64,000 nucleotides of DNA from Nitrincola alkalisediminis (GCF_009821115.1 NZ_VYTY01000004.1:124001-188000); one strand, 5' to 3'; shown: positions 46,391 to 57,146, numbered from the stretch's first letter. The notes: generated by a model not told the origin, from the sequence alone. Made by a program: numbers and translations.

Positions 46391-46428
46391 AAAACACCCC
46401 CATGCGTTCTGAGCGCATGGGGGTGTTT
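46391..46428. terminator. Bidirectional terminator after the quinoprotein gene
   Basis: Perfect 14-bp stem AACACCCCCATGCG/CGCATGGGGGTGTT with a 7-nt loop, flanked by A and T runs. Serves both the quinoprotein gene and the convergent lipoprotein gene. Confidence 0.88.
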
Positions 46429-46437
46429 GTTGTTAGG

Positions 46438-47505
46438 CTATTGAGATATAGAACGAGGGGCGGCTTGTTCGAAGGACATGAGTCTTCCCATGTCTTCGTT
46501 ATACCAAGTCCAATATGCTCCCTCAAGGCTCACATAGGTGGCCTGTTCGAGCGTCTGTAAAAACTGGGTTTCCAAATCGGCTGTTTGCATGCAGAACATA
46601 CGAGTGGTGGCCACAGGACCCAAGGTGACTCGATTGCCGTCTAAGGTGATTGAGCCAGCAAGCGAGTTACAGCCCGTATGCCCAGATAACTGTTGACCGC
46701 TGACTTTGATAAAGGGTTTACCCTCTTCCGGTAAGGCCTGACGTGATATGTCTGTGATCTCGCGCAGTCGCCATTCATGGTGCTCGATTTTTTCCAGAGA
46801 GGTTCCACAGGTCGTTGCAGGTGTGAAGGATGTGAGAGTGTTAAAGGCCAAGTAGTAATTTGCAGGGCCTTCTTCAGGTGTCTGCCAATTGAGGGATACG
46901 TCGGCATTGATTTGTAAATAGCTGCCAGGGGCGCTAATCGAGGATAAATAGGTGCGCTCTATATCAAGCCAAGTCTCTGTCATTTCGACGGGAAAACGCG
47001 TTCCGGTCGAGCAGTCGACGACACTCGCGGCATCCGCGTAATACACCAGCATGCCCGTTATACTCATTGCTAAGGGTTTAGGTGCCCACTCTACTGGACG
47101 TATTTCGTAGTTTAGGTTGGATTGAATAGGACGGCCTTCAGTATCGGCTTGCAGCCAACCCCCACTCTCTGTCGCAAAAAAGACTAGGTTTGAATCTTCG
47201 TGCTGAAGCAATAAGCGTGTTTCATCTATTTGCCAATGTCCAGCGCGAGTAAAGGTGGCATTGGCGCGATCTTGATAGGTTTCCGTTAAAAAATAGCGAC
47301 CATCTGGGAGCAGATCAAGCTGAGTTTCAATGCCAGGGCAGCTGGCGCAGGGCAACACTCCAGAAAAAGATTGAGGCGCTATAGGTGTGGTGACTTGATC
47401 GGGCGTGGCCAGTGCTGAGGGGGCAACCGTGCTTTGGCTGCTGCAGCCAGCCAGCATCAACAAACAAGTGGATAAGGCTAGGGTACTACGTGTATGAATA
47501 CGCAT
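46438..47505 (-). CDS. NlpE/META-domain lipoprotein
   Basis: 355 aa. Lipobox LAGCSS with the lipidated Cys at 21. An NlpE N-terminal-like domain (about 45-130; SGVLPCASCPGIETQLDLLPDGRYFLTETY with the CxxC) comes first. A C-terminal META/HslJ-like domain (about 240-345; EHHEWRLREI, GHTGCNSLAGSITLDGNRVTLGPVATTRMFC) follows. Probably an outer-membrane envelope-stress or copper-linked lipoprotein; NlpE signals surface and copper stress through Cpx. The middle part is unassigned. The 295 bp to rarD hold no other feature I can support. Confidence 0.85.
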   Translation of the reverse strand: MRIHTRSTLALSTCLLMLAGCSSQSTVAPSALATPDQVTTPIAPQSFSGVLPCASCPGIETQLDLLPDGRYFLTETYQDRANATFTRAGHWQIDETRLLLQHEDSNLVFFATESGGWLQADTEGRPIQSNLNYEIRPVEWAPKPLAMSITGMLVYYADAASVVDCSTGTRFPVEMTETWLDIERTYLSSISAPGSYLQINADVSLNWQTPEEGPANYYLAFNTLTSFTPATTCGTSLEKIEHHEWRLREITDISRQALPEEGKPFIKVSGQQLSGHTGCNSLAGSITLDGNRVTLGPVATTRMFCMQTADLETQFLQTLEQATYVSLEGAYWTWYNEDMGRLMSFEQAAPRSISQ

Positions 47506-47800
47506 TGTTCACAATTCCTATTGTAGAGTCATTCTGCATTTTACTCATGGGTGTGCCAAGATGTCAGGCACTTACACCAAGACAACGTTCCGTCGATGAC
47601 GAGGTGTTCAGCATTTTGATCGAGATCCTGAATGTTAGGAAACAATATTTTCAGATGATTAATTGCATGAAACAATCGAAACAATTAGATTAATACCATC
47701 GAAGTCTATGATGATCTGTTTTAGCAGATTATCCAAGAAGTCCGTTCCCAATTTCTCATCTTATTCTTAATCAACCCGTCAATTGTATGGAGTCAGTTGT

Positions 47801-48694
47801 ATGCGAGGCTTTTGGCTAGCGTTGGCCGCCTATGTCATATGGGGATGTTTTCCACTGTATTTTAATTTGCTGAAAGAGATACCCGCGATCGAGGTGTTAT
47901 CCAATCGCGTCATTTGGTCGCTGGTGGCAACGATGACGATTGTATTGGTGATGGGGCGTTTTCAGTCTTTCTGGCAGTTGTTTCAGCAACGCGCGATGAT
48001 GCCTTGGTTAATCCTTAGCTCGCTTTTGATCGGTGCGAACTGGTTAATTTATATTTGGGCGGTGGGTCAAGGGCGTGTTCTTGAAGCCAGTTTAGGCTAT
48101 TACATGACCCCCTTAGTCAGCTTGTTTTTGGCGCGTGTGTTGTTAAAAGAAAAACTGCACCCATTACAGGCGATTGCAGGCGGAATCGCGGCGATTGCAG
48201 TTGCTTGGGAGCTGTATAGTTTGGGCTCACTTCCTTGGATCCCCTTAACCTTGGCATTATCCTTTGGTTTTTATGGACTGGTCCGAAAACACTTTCCGGT
48301 TGATAGTCTCAATGGTCTAACCGTTGAAACGTTATGGTTGTTCCCTCTGGCCTTACTTTGGATGGGATGGCAATTTGTTCAGGTGGATGTCGACCTAGCT
48401 TTTGGTGAAGATTTAACGACGAGTTTGCTGCTGTTTGCCTCTGGGATTTTGACGGCCATTCCTTTGCTGCTGTTTGCCGCTGCAGCCAAGCGACTCGATT
48501 TATCGATTGTTGGCTTTATTATGTACATTAACCCAACCTTACAGTTTTTGATTGCCGTATTGATTCTTCAAGAAGACTACCCACCGCAACGTTTGGTGAC
48601 GTTTGGGTTGGTGTGGGCAGCCTTGTTGGTGTTTATGCTGGGTCTTTGGCTGGGTCGTAACCAAAGAGCTGCGGTGGTTAGCCTTGAGCGTTAG
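47801..48694 (+). CDS. rarD: EamA-family transporter RarD
   Basis: 297 aa from the ATG at 47801 with GGAG at 47789-47792; the upstream TTG at 47783 is rejected. Ten membrane helices in two EamA repeats. MRGFWLALAAYVIWGCFPLYFNLL and NWLIYIWAVGQGRVLEASLGYYMTPL are RarD landmarks. RarD proteins are named for chloramphenicol sensitivity; the natural substrate is unknown. Confidence 0.9.
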   Translation: MRGFWLALAAYVIWGCFPLYFNLLKEIPAIEVLSNRVIWSLVATMTIVLVMGRFQSFWQLFQQRAMMPWLILSSLLIGANWLIYIWAVGQGRVLEASLGYYMTPLVSLFLARVLLKEKLHPLQAIAGGIAAIAVAWELYSLGSLPWIPLTLALSFGFYGLVRKHFPVDSLNGLTVETLWLFPLALLWMGWQFVQVDVDLAFGEDLTTSLLLFASGILTAIPLLLFAAAAKRLDLSIVGFIMYINPTLQFLIAVLILQEDYPPQRLVTFGLVWAALLVFMLGLWLGRNQRAAVVSLER

Positions 48695-48697
48695 CCT

Positions 48698-49372
48698 TCA
48701 CCGAGTTGGCCAGTCGAGGTGTTCAGGGCTGAACCACTCTGTATTGATACATGATTGACAGTTGTCAGTCAGGAACATCTTTCCTTGCGAAGGTGGGCTT
48801 CGATAGTGGTAATGAGTCGAGTTGTACTCAAAACTTAAGCAATAGGCATGTAGATACCCACGATCCGCGTCACCCCCTCCGTAGCGTTGATCGCCAAGTA
48901 TCGGAGTGCCTAGGCTGGCGAGTGCGACGCGTAGCTGGTGTGTTTTGCCTGTTTCGGGCTTTAATAGGTAAAGACGTAACCCCTCCTGTAGCGCATGTGA
49001 GTAGAAGCGCGTAATCGCTGGGTTGTCTTGGCTGCGCATCAGTTTGAATTGGCCGCGTCGTGATTTGGCCATATCGCCTTGTATTTTGCCTTGTTTTTTT
49101 GTGGGCTTGCCTTTGGCAATCGCTAAGTAGAACTTTTGTATACGTCGTTCTGAAAAGCGCTTGGCTAGCTGGTGTGCCGCTTCTGACGATTTTGCAAACA
49201 GAAGTAAGCCCGAGGTCAGTGTGTCGAGCCGATGGACGGCAAATACGGGATACCCTAAATTCTGTTGCAATTGCGCCGCTAAACCTGCCTCACCCGACTG
49301 GCTGTGGAAATCGACACCTGGGTGTTTATCCACCACTAGGAAATCCGTTTCGTTCGCAACAAGGTCATACAT
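48698..49372 (-). CDS. RluA-family pseudouridine synthase
   Basis: 224 aa. Catalytic motif HRLDTLTSGLLLFAKS with the nucleophilic Asp near residue 50, and ETGKTHQLRVALASLGTPILGDQRYGG. There is no S4 domain, so it resembles the compact TruC/RluA-like forms that modify tRNA or rRNA uridines. The target is not predictable. Convergent with rarD, 3 bp apart. Confidence 0.9.
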   Translation of the reverse strand: MYDLVANETDFLVVDKHPGVDFHSQSGEAGLAAQLQQNLGYPVFAVHRLDTLTSGLLLFAKSSEAAHQLAKRFSERRIQKFYLAIAKGKPTKKQGKIQGDMAKSRRGQFKLMRSQDNPAITRFYSHALQEGLRLYLLKPETGKTHQLRVALASLGTPILGDQRYGGGDADRGYLHAYCLSFEYNSTHYHYRSPPSQGKMFLTDNCQSCINTEWFSPEHLDWPTR

Positions 49373-49481
49373 ATTGAAATCTCTTAAAGAAGTTTTGCGT
49401 TGTGTCTGAGAGCATTTTATCCTGTTGCCGGCAGAACTGCCTTAAGTGAATGGTGTTTGATAATAAGTGAGAGAAAGCGAC

Positions 49482-50384
49482 ATGAACCGCTGGGACTGTA
49501 TTGATGCGTTTGTAGAAGTAGTAAAGCTCGGTAGTTTTTCAGCAGCGGCTAAACATCTGAATGTCTCGGGTTCACATGTCAGTCGTTTGGTCGCGCGCTT
49601 GGAAGAGCAACTGGGGACGCAGCTTTTGTATCGAACCACTCGGCACATACGCTTAACCGATGCTGGCCAAGTGTATTTTGAGCATTGTCGTCACATGCTG
49701 GATGGCTTTTTGGAGGCTGAAGCAGCGATTAATGATTTGCAAAGCAGTCCAAAAGGTATTTTACGCCTGACGGCTGGAACCACCTTTGGTGAGCACTTTA
49801 TCGCACCCATTGTGAATGATTTTATGTTGAAGTACCCCCTGTTGGAAGTGCGTATGCACTTTACCAACCGCTGCGTTGAGTTGGTTGAAGAGGGCTATGA
49901 TGTTGCTATTCGTATGGGTGTCCTGGATGACTCATCGTTGATTGCACGACGCATTCTGGATCGAAATGAACGTTTAGTGGCGTCGCCGGAGTATCTCCAG
50001 CACCATGCGGCACCTGAGTGTTTGCAGGATTTATATCAACATCAGTGTTTAGTGGGTACGAAAGATCGCTGGTTATTTTCCGTGGACGGGCAACGTCGAG
50101 AGATCCGTATCAGCGGTCGCTACCATGCGAACTCAGGATTGGCGCTCGTGGATGCGGCGTTGAAAGGAATGGGAATTTCTCAGCTTCCGGGGTATTACAT
50201 TGATGAATACATCGAAACGGGGCGGCTAGTACCTGTGCTTGATGAATACCGCTTTCGGGAATCCGCGGTATGGATTATGTACCCTCATCATCGCTATCTC
50301 TCGCCTAAAGTCAGATTGTTCATTGATTTTCTGGTTGAACGTACACAAAAGCCCGATATTTTGCGCTTATTTGCTCAGGTATAA
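49482..50384 (+). CDS. LysR-family transcriptional regulator
   Basis: 300 aa from the ATG at 49482 (GAGAAAG site). N-terminal winged helix-turn-helix (about 1-60; FVEVVKLGSFSAAAKHLNVSGSHVSRLVARLEEQLG) and LysR substrate domain (about 88-295). Lies 120 bp upstream of frmA in the same direction, so it may control the formaldehyde genes. Confidence 0.92.
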   Translation: MNRWDCIDAFVEVVKLGSFSAAAKHLNVSGSHVSRLVARLEEQLGTQLLYRTTRHIRLTDAGQVYFEHCRHMLDGFLEAEAAINDLQSSPKGILRLTAGTTFGEHFIAPIVNDFMLKYPLLEVRMHFTNRCVELVEEGYDVAIRMGVLDDSSLIARRILDRNERLVASPEYLQHHAAPECLQDLYQHQCLVGTKDRWLFSVDGQRREIRISGRYHANSGLALVDAALKGMGISQLPGYYIDEYIETGRLVPVLDEYRFRESAVWIMYPHHRYLSPKVRLFIDFLVERTQKPDILRLFAQV

Positions 50385-50457
50385 GCGCATTATTTCTCAG
50401 TAACAAAAGTCATTTGCTGACCAACCCCTAATCCCCAGCCGCTTAATCTCTATAATG

Positions 50458-51623
<1,166 letters not shown>

Positions 51624-51635
51624 CAGGGAGCTGGC

Positions 51636-52487
51636 ATGTCGACATCCTTTGTTCTGAAGAGCTCTGTTCGGTGTTTTGGTGGACAGCAAAACCAGTATGA
51701 ACACTATTCAGACACGTTGAATTGCACGATGCAGTTCAGCGTCTATTTACCGCCTCAGTCCTGCGTTGGAACGCCTGTGCCAGTTGTGTATTGGTTATCA
51801 GGGTTGACCTGCAATGATCAGAACTTTACAACGAAAGCGGGTGCTCAACGTGTGGCGGCTGAGTTGGGAATTGCTCTGGTGATACCGGACACTAGCCCTA
51901 GGGGTGATCAGGTTCCGGATGATGCCGAGGGCGCCTATGATTTTGGTTTGGGGGCCGGCTTTTATGTCAATGCAACCGAAGTGCCTTGGTCTGCGCATTA
52001 TCGGATGTATGATTACATCGTTACTGAGCTGCCCGCCTTGGTTGAAAAAGAGCTGCCTGTCACTCAGGTGCGCTCGATTTCAGGACATTCCATGGGTGGG
52101 CATGGCGCCATCATGATTGCACTGCGAAATGCGGGACAGTATCAAAGTGTTTCGGCGTTTTCACCGATCGTGAATCCAAGCGATTGCCCTTGGGGACAAA
52201 AAGCCTTTTCGGGGTATTTAGGGTCAGATGTAGAGTCCTGGAAAGACTATGACAGTGTTGAGTTAATCCGTCGTGGTGCGGCTCACATTCCGTTGTTGGT
52301 TGATCAAGGCTTATCGGACACCTTTCTATCCGAGCAGTTGAAAACATCGGAATTAGAGACAGTATGCCAAGAGATGAACTTCGACGCCGCAATTCGCTAT
52401 CAAGATGGCTATGACCATAGCTATTACTTTATTGCGAGCTTCATTGAAGAGCATTTACGCTTTCATGCTCAGCATTTGTTTGACTAA
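51636..52487 (+). CDS. fghA: S-formylglutathione hydrolase
   Basis: 283 aa. Esterase D fold with nucleophile Ser in GHSMGGHGA near residue 151, the [12 protein letters not shown] oxyanion segment near 50, and catalytic Asp and His near the C-terminus ([26 protein letters not shown]). Completes formaldehyde oxidation by releasing formate and glutathione. Cotranscribed with frmA. Confidence 0.96.
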   Translation: MSTSFVLKSSVRCFGGQQNQYEHYSDTLNCTMQFSVYLPPQSCVGTPVPVVYWLSGLTCNDQNFTTKAGAQRVAAELGIALVIPDTSPRGDQVPDDAEGAYDFGLGAGFYVNATEVPWSAHYRMYDYIVTELPALVEKELPVTQVRSISGHSMGGHGAIMIALRNAGQYQSVSAFSPIVNPSDCPWGQKAFSGYLGSDVESWKDYDSVELIRRGAAHIPLLVDQGLSDTFLSEQLKTSELETVCQEMNFDAAIRYQDGYDHSYYFIASFIEEHLRFHAQHLFD

Positions 52488-52505
52488 GTTTGGCATGTTT
52501 AGGCT

Positions 52506-52532
52506 AAAAGGTGTGCGTATGTGCACCTTTTT
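52506..52532 (+). terminator. Rho-independent terminator after fghA
   Basis: AAAAGGTG (52506-52513) and CACCTTTT (52524-52531) with a 10-nt loop and T-run. The remaining 235 bp to the next gene show nothing I can support. Confidence 0.75.
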
Positions 52533-52767
52533 ACCCTACTAGAAAGCCAGTTTTGCACCAAGGTCGCTCGTATAAAACCCCCATCATTCGCTTCAACCTC
52601 CCATTTTCTGCTCTTTTTTCATGTCATACTGCTATTTTTCACAATTGGTATGTATTATGCAGCCATTACTTTGCAGTCTATGCAACCCTTTGGCTTCCAC
52701 AAGAAGCTCTTTTATTAATCTCTATACCCGATCAGCCATAAGCTGAGGTGAATAGTGAGGATTTGTT

Positions 52768-53361
52768 ATGAGTACTACCCATCGTTGGCTCTCAATTTTT
52801 GAGGGCTGTCTGTTAGTTGCGCTTGGCGTTCATCTACTTAATGCTTCCGGCTTGTTAATCAGTGGTACCGCAGGCATGGGCATGATTTTAACACGCTTAA
52901 CGGATCTGTCATTTGGACAGCTTTTCTTTCTTCTGAACCTTCCTTTTTACGTACTGGCGGCTCGGACATTGGGCTTGGCCTTTACCTTGCGGACGTTTTG
53001 CAGCATCAGCCTTTTATCCGTCATGTCTGAGCTTATGCATCGTTTTATTCACATCGAAATTGATCCCTTGATGGCAGCAATTTTAGGTGGGATGTTAGTG
53101 GGGTTCGGTTTGATTATCCTCTTCCGTCACAATGCATCGCTGGGTGGGTTAAATATTCTGGCTGTGTATCTTGAACGACGCTTTTCGATTCATGCAGGTA
53201 AGACGACACTCGTGGGTGACTGTTGTGTTTTAATCTGTGCATTGGTGTTTTTTGAACTCAGTCAGGTGGCCTATTCACTGGTTGCATTTTTATTGTTAAG
53301 TTCAGTGGTGGGGCGTTATCATCGGCCACCAGTGTGGGCGATTGTTAAACCAGTATCCTGA
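52768..53361 (+). CDS. YitT-family integral membrane protein
   Basis: 197 aa, five to six membrane helices. Matches the YitT (DUF161) core: EGCLLVALGVHLLNASGLLISGTAGMGMIL and GGMLVGFGLIILFRHNASLGGLNILAVYL. The usual C-terminal DUF2179 domain is missing. Function unknown. Ends 5 bp before a strong bidirectional terminator. Confidence 0.85.
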   Translation: MSTTHRWLSIFEGCLLVALGVHLLNASGLLISGTAGMGMILTRLTDLSFGQLFFLLNLPFYVLAARTLGLAFTLRTFCSISLLSVMSELMHRFIHIEIDPLMAAILGGMLVGFGLIILFRHNASLGGLNILAVYLERRFSIHAGKTTLVGDCCVLICALVFFELSQVAYSLVAFLLLSSVVGRYHRPPVWAIVKPVS

Positions 53362-53365
53362 TATG

Positions 53366-53394
53366 AAAAACGCCAGTGATGACTGGCGTTTTTT
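53366..53394. terminator. Bidirectional terminator between the YitT gene and an Aer-like receptor gene
   Basis: A5-CGCCAGT at 53366-53377 pairs with ACTGGCG-T6 at 53382-53394, 4-nt loop. Confidence 0.9.
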
Positions 53395-53433
53395 GTTTAG
53401 AGACAGATCCAACTTGAATCCGTTTGTGTTTCC

Positions 53434-54987
53434 TTAACGCTTAAAGCGAATAACAAGTTCATGGAGCTCATTGGATGTTTTTTGCAGTTGCTCGACAGAG
53501 TGATAGGCGCTGCCTGCACTGGATTGGCTGCTTTGTGCCAAGGTCGAAATATTGACCACTTGGCGATTAATATCTTCAGCAACATGGGCTTGTTCTTCAA
53601 CCGCCGCCGCCATTTGTGTGGTCATGTTATCAATCACACTAATGGCTTCGGATATACCGTTTAACACCTCTGAGGTTTCAGCAACGCGCTGCATGCCTGT
53701 GTTCGCATCTTCTCGGCCAGAATCGGCCACTCGCACAGCGTCTTCAGCCGCCGTGGTGAGTTGTTTGATGATGCTATAGATTTCTTTGGTTGACTCTTGT
53801 GTACGGCTGGCCAGCGATCGTACTTCATCCGCGACCACCGCAAACCCTCGGCCTTGTTCGCCTGCACGAGCCGCCTCAATGGCGGCATTCAATGCCAAGA
53901 GGTTGGTTTGTTCTGCAATATTTTCAATGATCTGTGCGGCTTCAGAAATGAGTTTTGTTTGCTCCGCCACATCCAGAACTGACTGACTGATATTGGTGAC
54001 GGTATCGCGCAGTTCTTGTATGGCTTTTAACGTCGTTTGCGCGACACTTCGCCCTTCATTGGCCAGTCGGTTGGCTGTTTCAGCTTCTGTGGCTGTGCTT
54101 TGTAAATGATTTGAGACTTCGGCAATCGTCATGCTCATTTCGTTCATGGCCGTTGCAACCAGTTCTGTTTCACTGTGCTGACGATTAATTTCGGCATGGG
54201 TGTGTGACATGAGTTTTAGCCCATTTTGAGACTCTTTCGACACCAGTTGCGCTGCATTTTCAATGCGGGTGAGCACCGTGTTTAAGTGGGCTTGCTGACT
54301 CTTAATGGCAACGCTCAGAGTCCCTAGGTCAGCATGATGATCGGAATAACTTTGCACGGCGAGGGGGTGTTTAAAGGAATGGGCCGTTAATTCATTCAAG
54401 TAACGTAACATATGCTTTTGACGATAGGTGACGACAACACCATAGATAATCACGGATGTGGATAAAATAGCCTGTGTGATTTCTTTAAACCCGTAGGCAA
54501 ATAATACAGCGGTGATGAGTAAGGCGAAGGCGATAAATAGGGTTTCAGGCTTAAATGGAAGCGTAAATTTGGCGCCTTTGCCAGCATTGATACGTTGATA
54601 CAAGGCATCGGCTCGTTCAACATCTTGTCGAGACGGGCAAGAACGAACAGACTCATAACCAACCACTTTTCCCTGTTCTGTGATTGGGGTGATGTAGGCA
54701 TCGACCCAATAAAAATCACCGTTTTTACAGCGATTTTTAACCAGCCCCATCCAAGGCTTTCCTTGTTTTAAATGCTCCCACATGATTTGGTAGGCCAAGG
54801 GCGGCATGTCGGGGTGTCGCACCAAGTTATGCGGCTGCCCGATCAGCTCCTCCTTAGAGAAACCACTGATCTCAATGAATGCATCATTGCAATGCAGGAT
54901 GGTGCCATTAAGATCGGTTGCCGAAATAAGCCTGACATCTTGAGGAAAGGTCTTCTCAGTTAGCGTTGTGGGGCCGTTGTTTCTCAT
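53434..54987 (-). CDS. Aer-like PAS methyl-accepting chemotaxis protein
   Basis: 517 aa from the ATG at 54987 (AAGGA site, 7-nt spacer). An Aer-type PAS domain at about 10-130 ([42 protein letters not shown]), a hydrophobic hairpin at about 150-195 that anchors without a periplasmic domain, then MCP helices with the tip [31 protein letters not shown]. Aer senses redox state through FAD on PAS. It shares the PAS module with the receptor at 18650-20818 but has no haem domain. Confidence 0.93.
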   Translation of the reverse strand: MRNNGPTTLTEKTFPQDVRLISATDLNGTILHCNDAFIEISGFSKEELIGQPHNLVRHPDMPPLAYQIMWEHLKQGKPWMGLVKNRCKNGDFYWVDAYITPITEQGKVVGYESVRSCPSRQDVERADALYQRINAGKGAKFTLPFKPETLFIAFALLITAVLFAYGFKEITQAILSTSVIIYGVVVTYRQKHMLRYLNELTAHSFKHPLAVQSYSDHHADLGTLSVAIKSQQAHLNTVLTRIENAAQLVSKESQNGLKLMSHTHAEINRQHSETELVATAMNEMSMTIAEVSNHLQSTATEAETANRLANEGRSVAQTTLKAIQELRDTVTNISQSVLDVAEQTKLISEAAQIIENIAEQTNLLALNAAIEAARAGEQGRGFAVVADEVRSLASRTQESTKEIYSIIKQLTTAAEDAVRVADSGREDANTGMQRVAETSEVLNGISEAISVIDNMTTQMAAAVEEQAHVAEDINRQVVNISTLAQSSQSSAGSAYHSVEQLQKTSNELHELVIRFKR

Positions 54988-55194
54988 CACTTGATCCTTC
55001 AAAAGTTTGCAGATGTAGTAAGCATAGAAGATGGAAAATTATTCTGTATCATGTGGTATTAAAAAGACCGTAAAATAATTAGGTGCAAATGATAAAAATT
55101 ATGTTTATCAGATGATAATAAAGAAGTGTTTGTGTGGGTGCATTATAGAATGAATAGAGAAAATTTACTAAGGGTACTTTAGGTTTAAGATAAG

Positions 55195-55220
55195 TAAAGT
55201 ACACAGTTGTATGCCGATAC
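55195..55220 (+). promoter_or_regulatory. Sigma-28-like promoter pointing into a gene-free stretch
   Basis: TAAAGTAC (55195-55202), 10 bp, GCCGATAC (55213-55220). Close to FliA consensus, although the spacer is one base short. No sense gene lies downstream; the GC-rich hairpin at 55326 does. Confidence 0.3.
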
Positions 55221-55325
55221 TATTGCTCTGTGAGCGCGTGTAGACGAGTACAGGTATGTTCTAGGCACGTATTTTGTCTTTCAGAGTTGACAGGTGGGTA
55301 AGCGTATTTGTCCATCGCCGTACTG

Positions 55326-55359
55326 AAGCACCCGCCCTCAAACATAAGAGCGGGTGCTT
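55326..55359. other. GC-rich hairpin beyond the amt small-ORF
   Basis: AAGCACCCG (55326-55334) pairs with CGGGTGCTT (55351-55359), with an inner CTC/GAG. On the minus strand it lies 35 bp past the stop of the small ORF. No T-run follows on either strand, so termination is weakly supported. Apart from this and the sigma-28-like site, the 390-bp gap 55003-55393 is AT-rich and shows no gene. Confidence 0.4.
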
Positions 55360-55393
55360 AAAAGAACGATTAGTGTAAATAGGTCAGACCAAA

Positions 55394-55564
55394 TTATTTG
55401 TCTTTATATTTATCAAACGCCTTATCTTCATGGTGTTTAATCGATGCAATTACCCCTATTATTATTGAGGCTACTCCGATTGAAAATAAAACCAGTGCCA
55501 GAGGATTATCGGCAAATGTAAAATACGCGGCTGCATTTTCCCATTCTGTAATTGATGCGCCCAT
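55394..55564 (-). CDS. Small single-helix membrane protein encoded after amt
   Basis: 56 aa. ATG at 55564 with GGAG 9 nt before it, 39 bp after the amt stop and in the same direction. The protein starts MGASITEWENAAAYF, has one clear membrane helix at about 23-42 (LALVLFSIGVASIIIGVIAS) and a charged tail (IKHHEDKAFDKYKDK). The layout, with an aromatic amphipathic N-terminus, one helix and a basic/acidic tail, argues for a real protein. I cannot assign a family. It could be a subunit or modulator of the ammonium transporter (inference). Confidence 0.75.
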   Translation of the reverse strand: MGASITEWENAAAYFTFADNPLALVLFSIGVASIIIGVIASIKHHEDKAFDKYKDK

Positions 55565-55603
55565 AATGGTTTTCTCCAGTTATTCATTATTTAAAAAGTA
55601 TGT

Positions 55604-56959
55604 CTAAACATTGGCCAGTTTATTGGGCACTTCACTTGGACGAGTGGCCGGAACACTGGTTTCAGGATAGGGTTTGGCTAAAATTTCCACTTCATCTATG
55701 CCTAAGTCTTCAACGGCATCTGGTACACGCAGCATGCTCAGTTTTTTCAGAAGCAAAGAAATTGCGTAACCGGGTATGAAGCCGACCAGCGCCATTACGA
55801 TTGCCGCGATAGACTGTCCTTGGATAGAAATGGCGGGATTGCCATCAACGTTAGGAGTGCCACCTGCAAATACACCAACAAGAATAACGGCGACAAAGCC
55901 AGTGAATCCATGGACCGCAACAGCACCTACAGCATCATCGATGCCCTTGTTTTCAAGAATTTTTGCAAACTTAACCGCCAGAACACCCATACAGGTTGCG
56001 ATCATGAAGGCAAGCGCTGGGTCGTAGAGGTCAAGTCCAGCGGCAACCGAGATGATACCGACCAGTCCGCCAGACATTGTCCAAAAAGGATCACGCGTTG
56101 CGACATAGCATCCAATCACGCCACCTGAAAAGCCCATCAGCGTGTTAAAGGCAAACGCGGACAGGTTCGTTGGTGTGTTGTAAATTGTTGTCCAGCCAAT
56201 ATCGCCGCCGTTGAAAATAATGCAACCGCCTAAAAATCCAAAGAAGCCGAAGATGATCATCATGAGCCCAATCAAGGTCATGGGGAGGCTGTGTGGTGCA
56301 ATTGTTTGAGCAACGCCATTGATGAATTTACCCTTGCGTGCGCCCAAGTTGATCAAAACGCCCAAGGTAAAGAAGCCCGCAACGGCATGGACAACACCCG
56401 ATGCGCCCACATCATGATAGCCCAGTTGTGTGAGTAGCCATCCATCTGGATGCCAGCCCCAAGCACCTGCGAGTATCCAAGCGACACTGCCCACGGTGAT
56501 GGTTAAGATGAGGAAGGCACTGACGCGAATGCGCTCAATAACGGCACCGGATAGAATTGATCCTGTTGTGGCGCCGAATAGAGCGAAGGCTCCCCAAAAA
56601 ATGCCCGTTTCCATATCACTGATATTGGGGCCCATGCTGTCCGACCAAGGAAGCGCTTCTGGAACGCTTGCTGGCAATAAACCGCCCGGAAACGCGTTGT
56701 ATATCCACCAGCCAAATAGGTAAAACGCTGGGATAATGGTCGCCAAGGCTAATATGTTTTTGATACCCGCCGCGAGCGCATTTTTACTGCGTGAAGCGCC
56801 CATTTCATACGCAAGAAAGCCTGCATGAATCATGAGCATGATGGCGGTGCACCACCAGTAAAAAACTTCCATATTCATCGACTGGTGCATAGCAAAGACG
56901 GCTTGCTGCGCATCCAGCGCTGCCTGCAGACTTTCTAACGTCGGTGTTTCTAAGGCCAT
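55604..56959 (-). CDS. amt: Ammonium transporter (Amt)
   Basis: 451 aa, eleven helices. Amt landmarks: FYWWCTAIMLMIHAGFLAYEMG, DVGASGVVHAVAGFFTLGV with the first pore His, and VAVHGFTGFVAVILVGVF with the second. Moves ammonium into the cell. The C-terminus is an extended cytoplasmic tail (about 415-451). No glnK gene is next to it; instead the small membrane ORF follows. Confidence 0.95.
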   Translation of the reverse strand: MALETPTLESLQAALDAQQAVFAMHQSMNMEVFYWWCTAIMLMIHAGFLAYEMGASRSKNALAAGIKNILALATIIPAFYLFGWWIYNAFPGGLLPASVPEALPWSDSMGPNISDMETGIFWGAFALFGATTGSILSGAVIERIRVSAFLILTITVGSVAWILAGAWGWHPDGWLLTQLGYHDVGASGVVHAVAGFFTLGVLINLGARKGKFINGVAQTIAPHSLPMTLIGLMMIIFGFFGFLGGCIIFNGGDIGWTTIYNTPTNLSAFAFNTLMGFSGGVIGCYVATRDPFWTMSGGLVGIISVAAGLDLYDPALAFMIATCMGVLAVKFAKILENKGIDDAVGAVAVHGFTGFVAVILVGVFAGGTPNVDGNPAISIQGQSIAAIVMALVGFIPGYAISLLLKKLSMLRVPDAVEDLGIDEVEILAKPYPETSVPATRPSEVPNKLANV

Positions 56960-57033
56960 AGGATGTATCCTCTCAGTCTATCAATTTAGATATTTCGTCA
57001 GTGGTGAAGTCGTTTTTTTCGTAATCTTTAGTC

Positions 57034-57065
57034 GTGCCTTTTCTGGCGTCATCATGAAAAGGCAC
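57034..57065. repeat. 9-bp inverted repeat in the amt/araC gap
   Basis: GTGCCTTTT (57034-57042) and AAAAGGCAC (57057-57065), 14-nt spacer. The right arm overlaps the sigma-54 -24 element. Confidence 0.6.
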
Positions 57066-57075
57066 AGCTTTTGCT
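57060..57075 (+). promoter_or_regulatory. Sigma-54 promoter
   Basis: AGGCACAGCTTTTGCT matches TGGCACR-N4-TTGCW except the first base; GG at 57061-57062 and GC at 57073-57074 have the required 10-bp spacing. It points toward the AraC gene, 215 bp downstream. Confidence 0.55.
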
Positions 57076-57146
57076 GTATTTAAAACCGTTAAACTGAAAA
57101 CGAAGGGTCAGTTGTTATTCACAGTGATCTCGGTTTTAAATACAGC
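57073..57146. repeat. 16-bp perfect inverted repeat in the amt/araC gap
   Basis: GCTGTATTTAAAACCG (57073-57088) and CGGTTTTAAATACAGC (57131-57146) with a 42-nt spacer. Arms lie about 120 and 180 bp upstream of the amt ATG. With the sigma-54 site and the 9-bp repeat this is the main content of the 329-bp gap. Confidence 0.7.

Noticed and set aside
47412-47693. 93-codon plus-strand frame between the lipoprotein gene and rarD
   Set aside because: Half of it is antisense to the lipoprotein signal peptide; no ribosome site and no family signature.
52511-52741. Overlapping 65- and 76-codon frames before the YitT gene
   Set aside because: Both start within the fghA terminator and have low-complexity aromatic content typical of non-coding DNA.
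55326-55359. Intrinsic terminator of the amt operon
   Set aside because: The stem is strong but no T-run follows on either strand; kept only as a hairpin.
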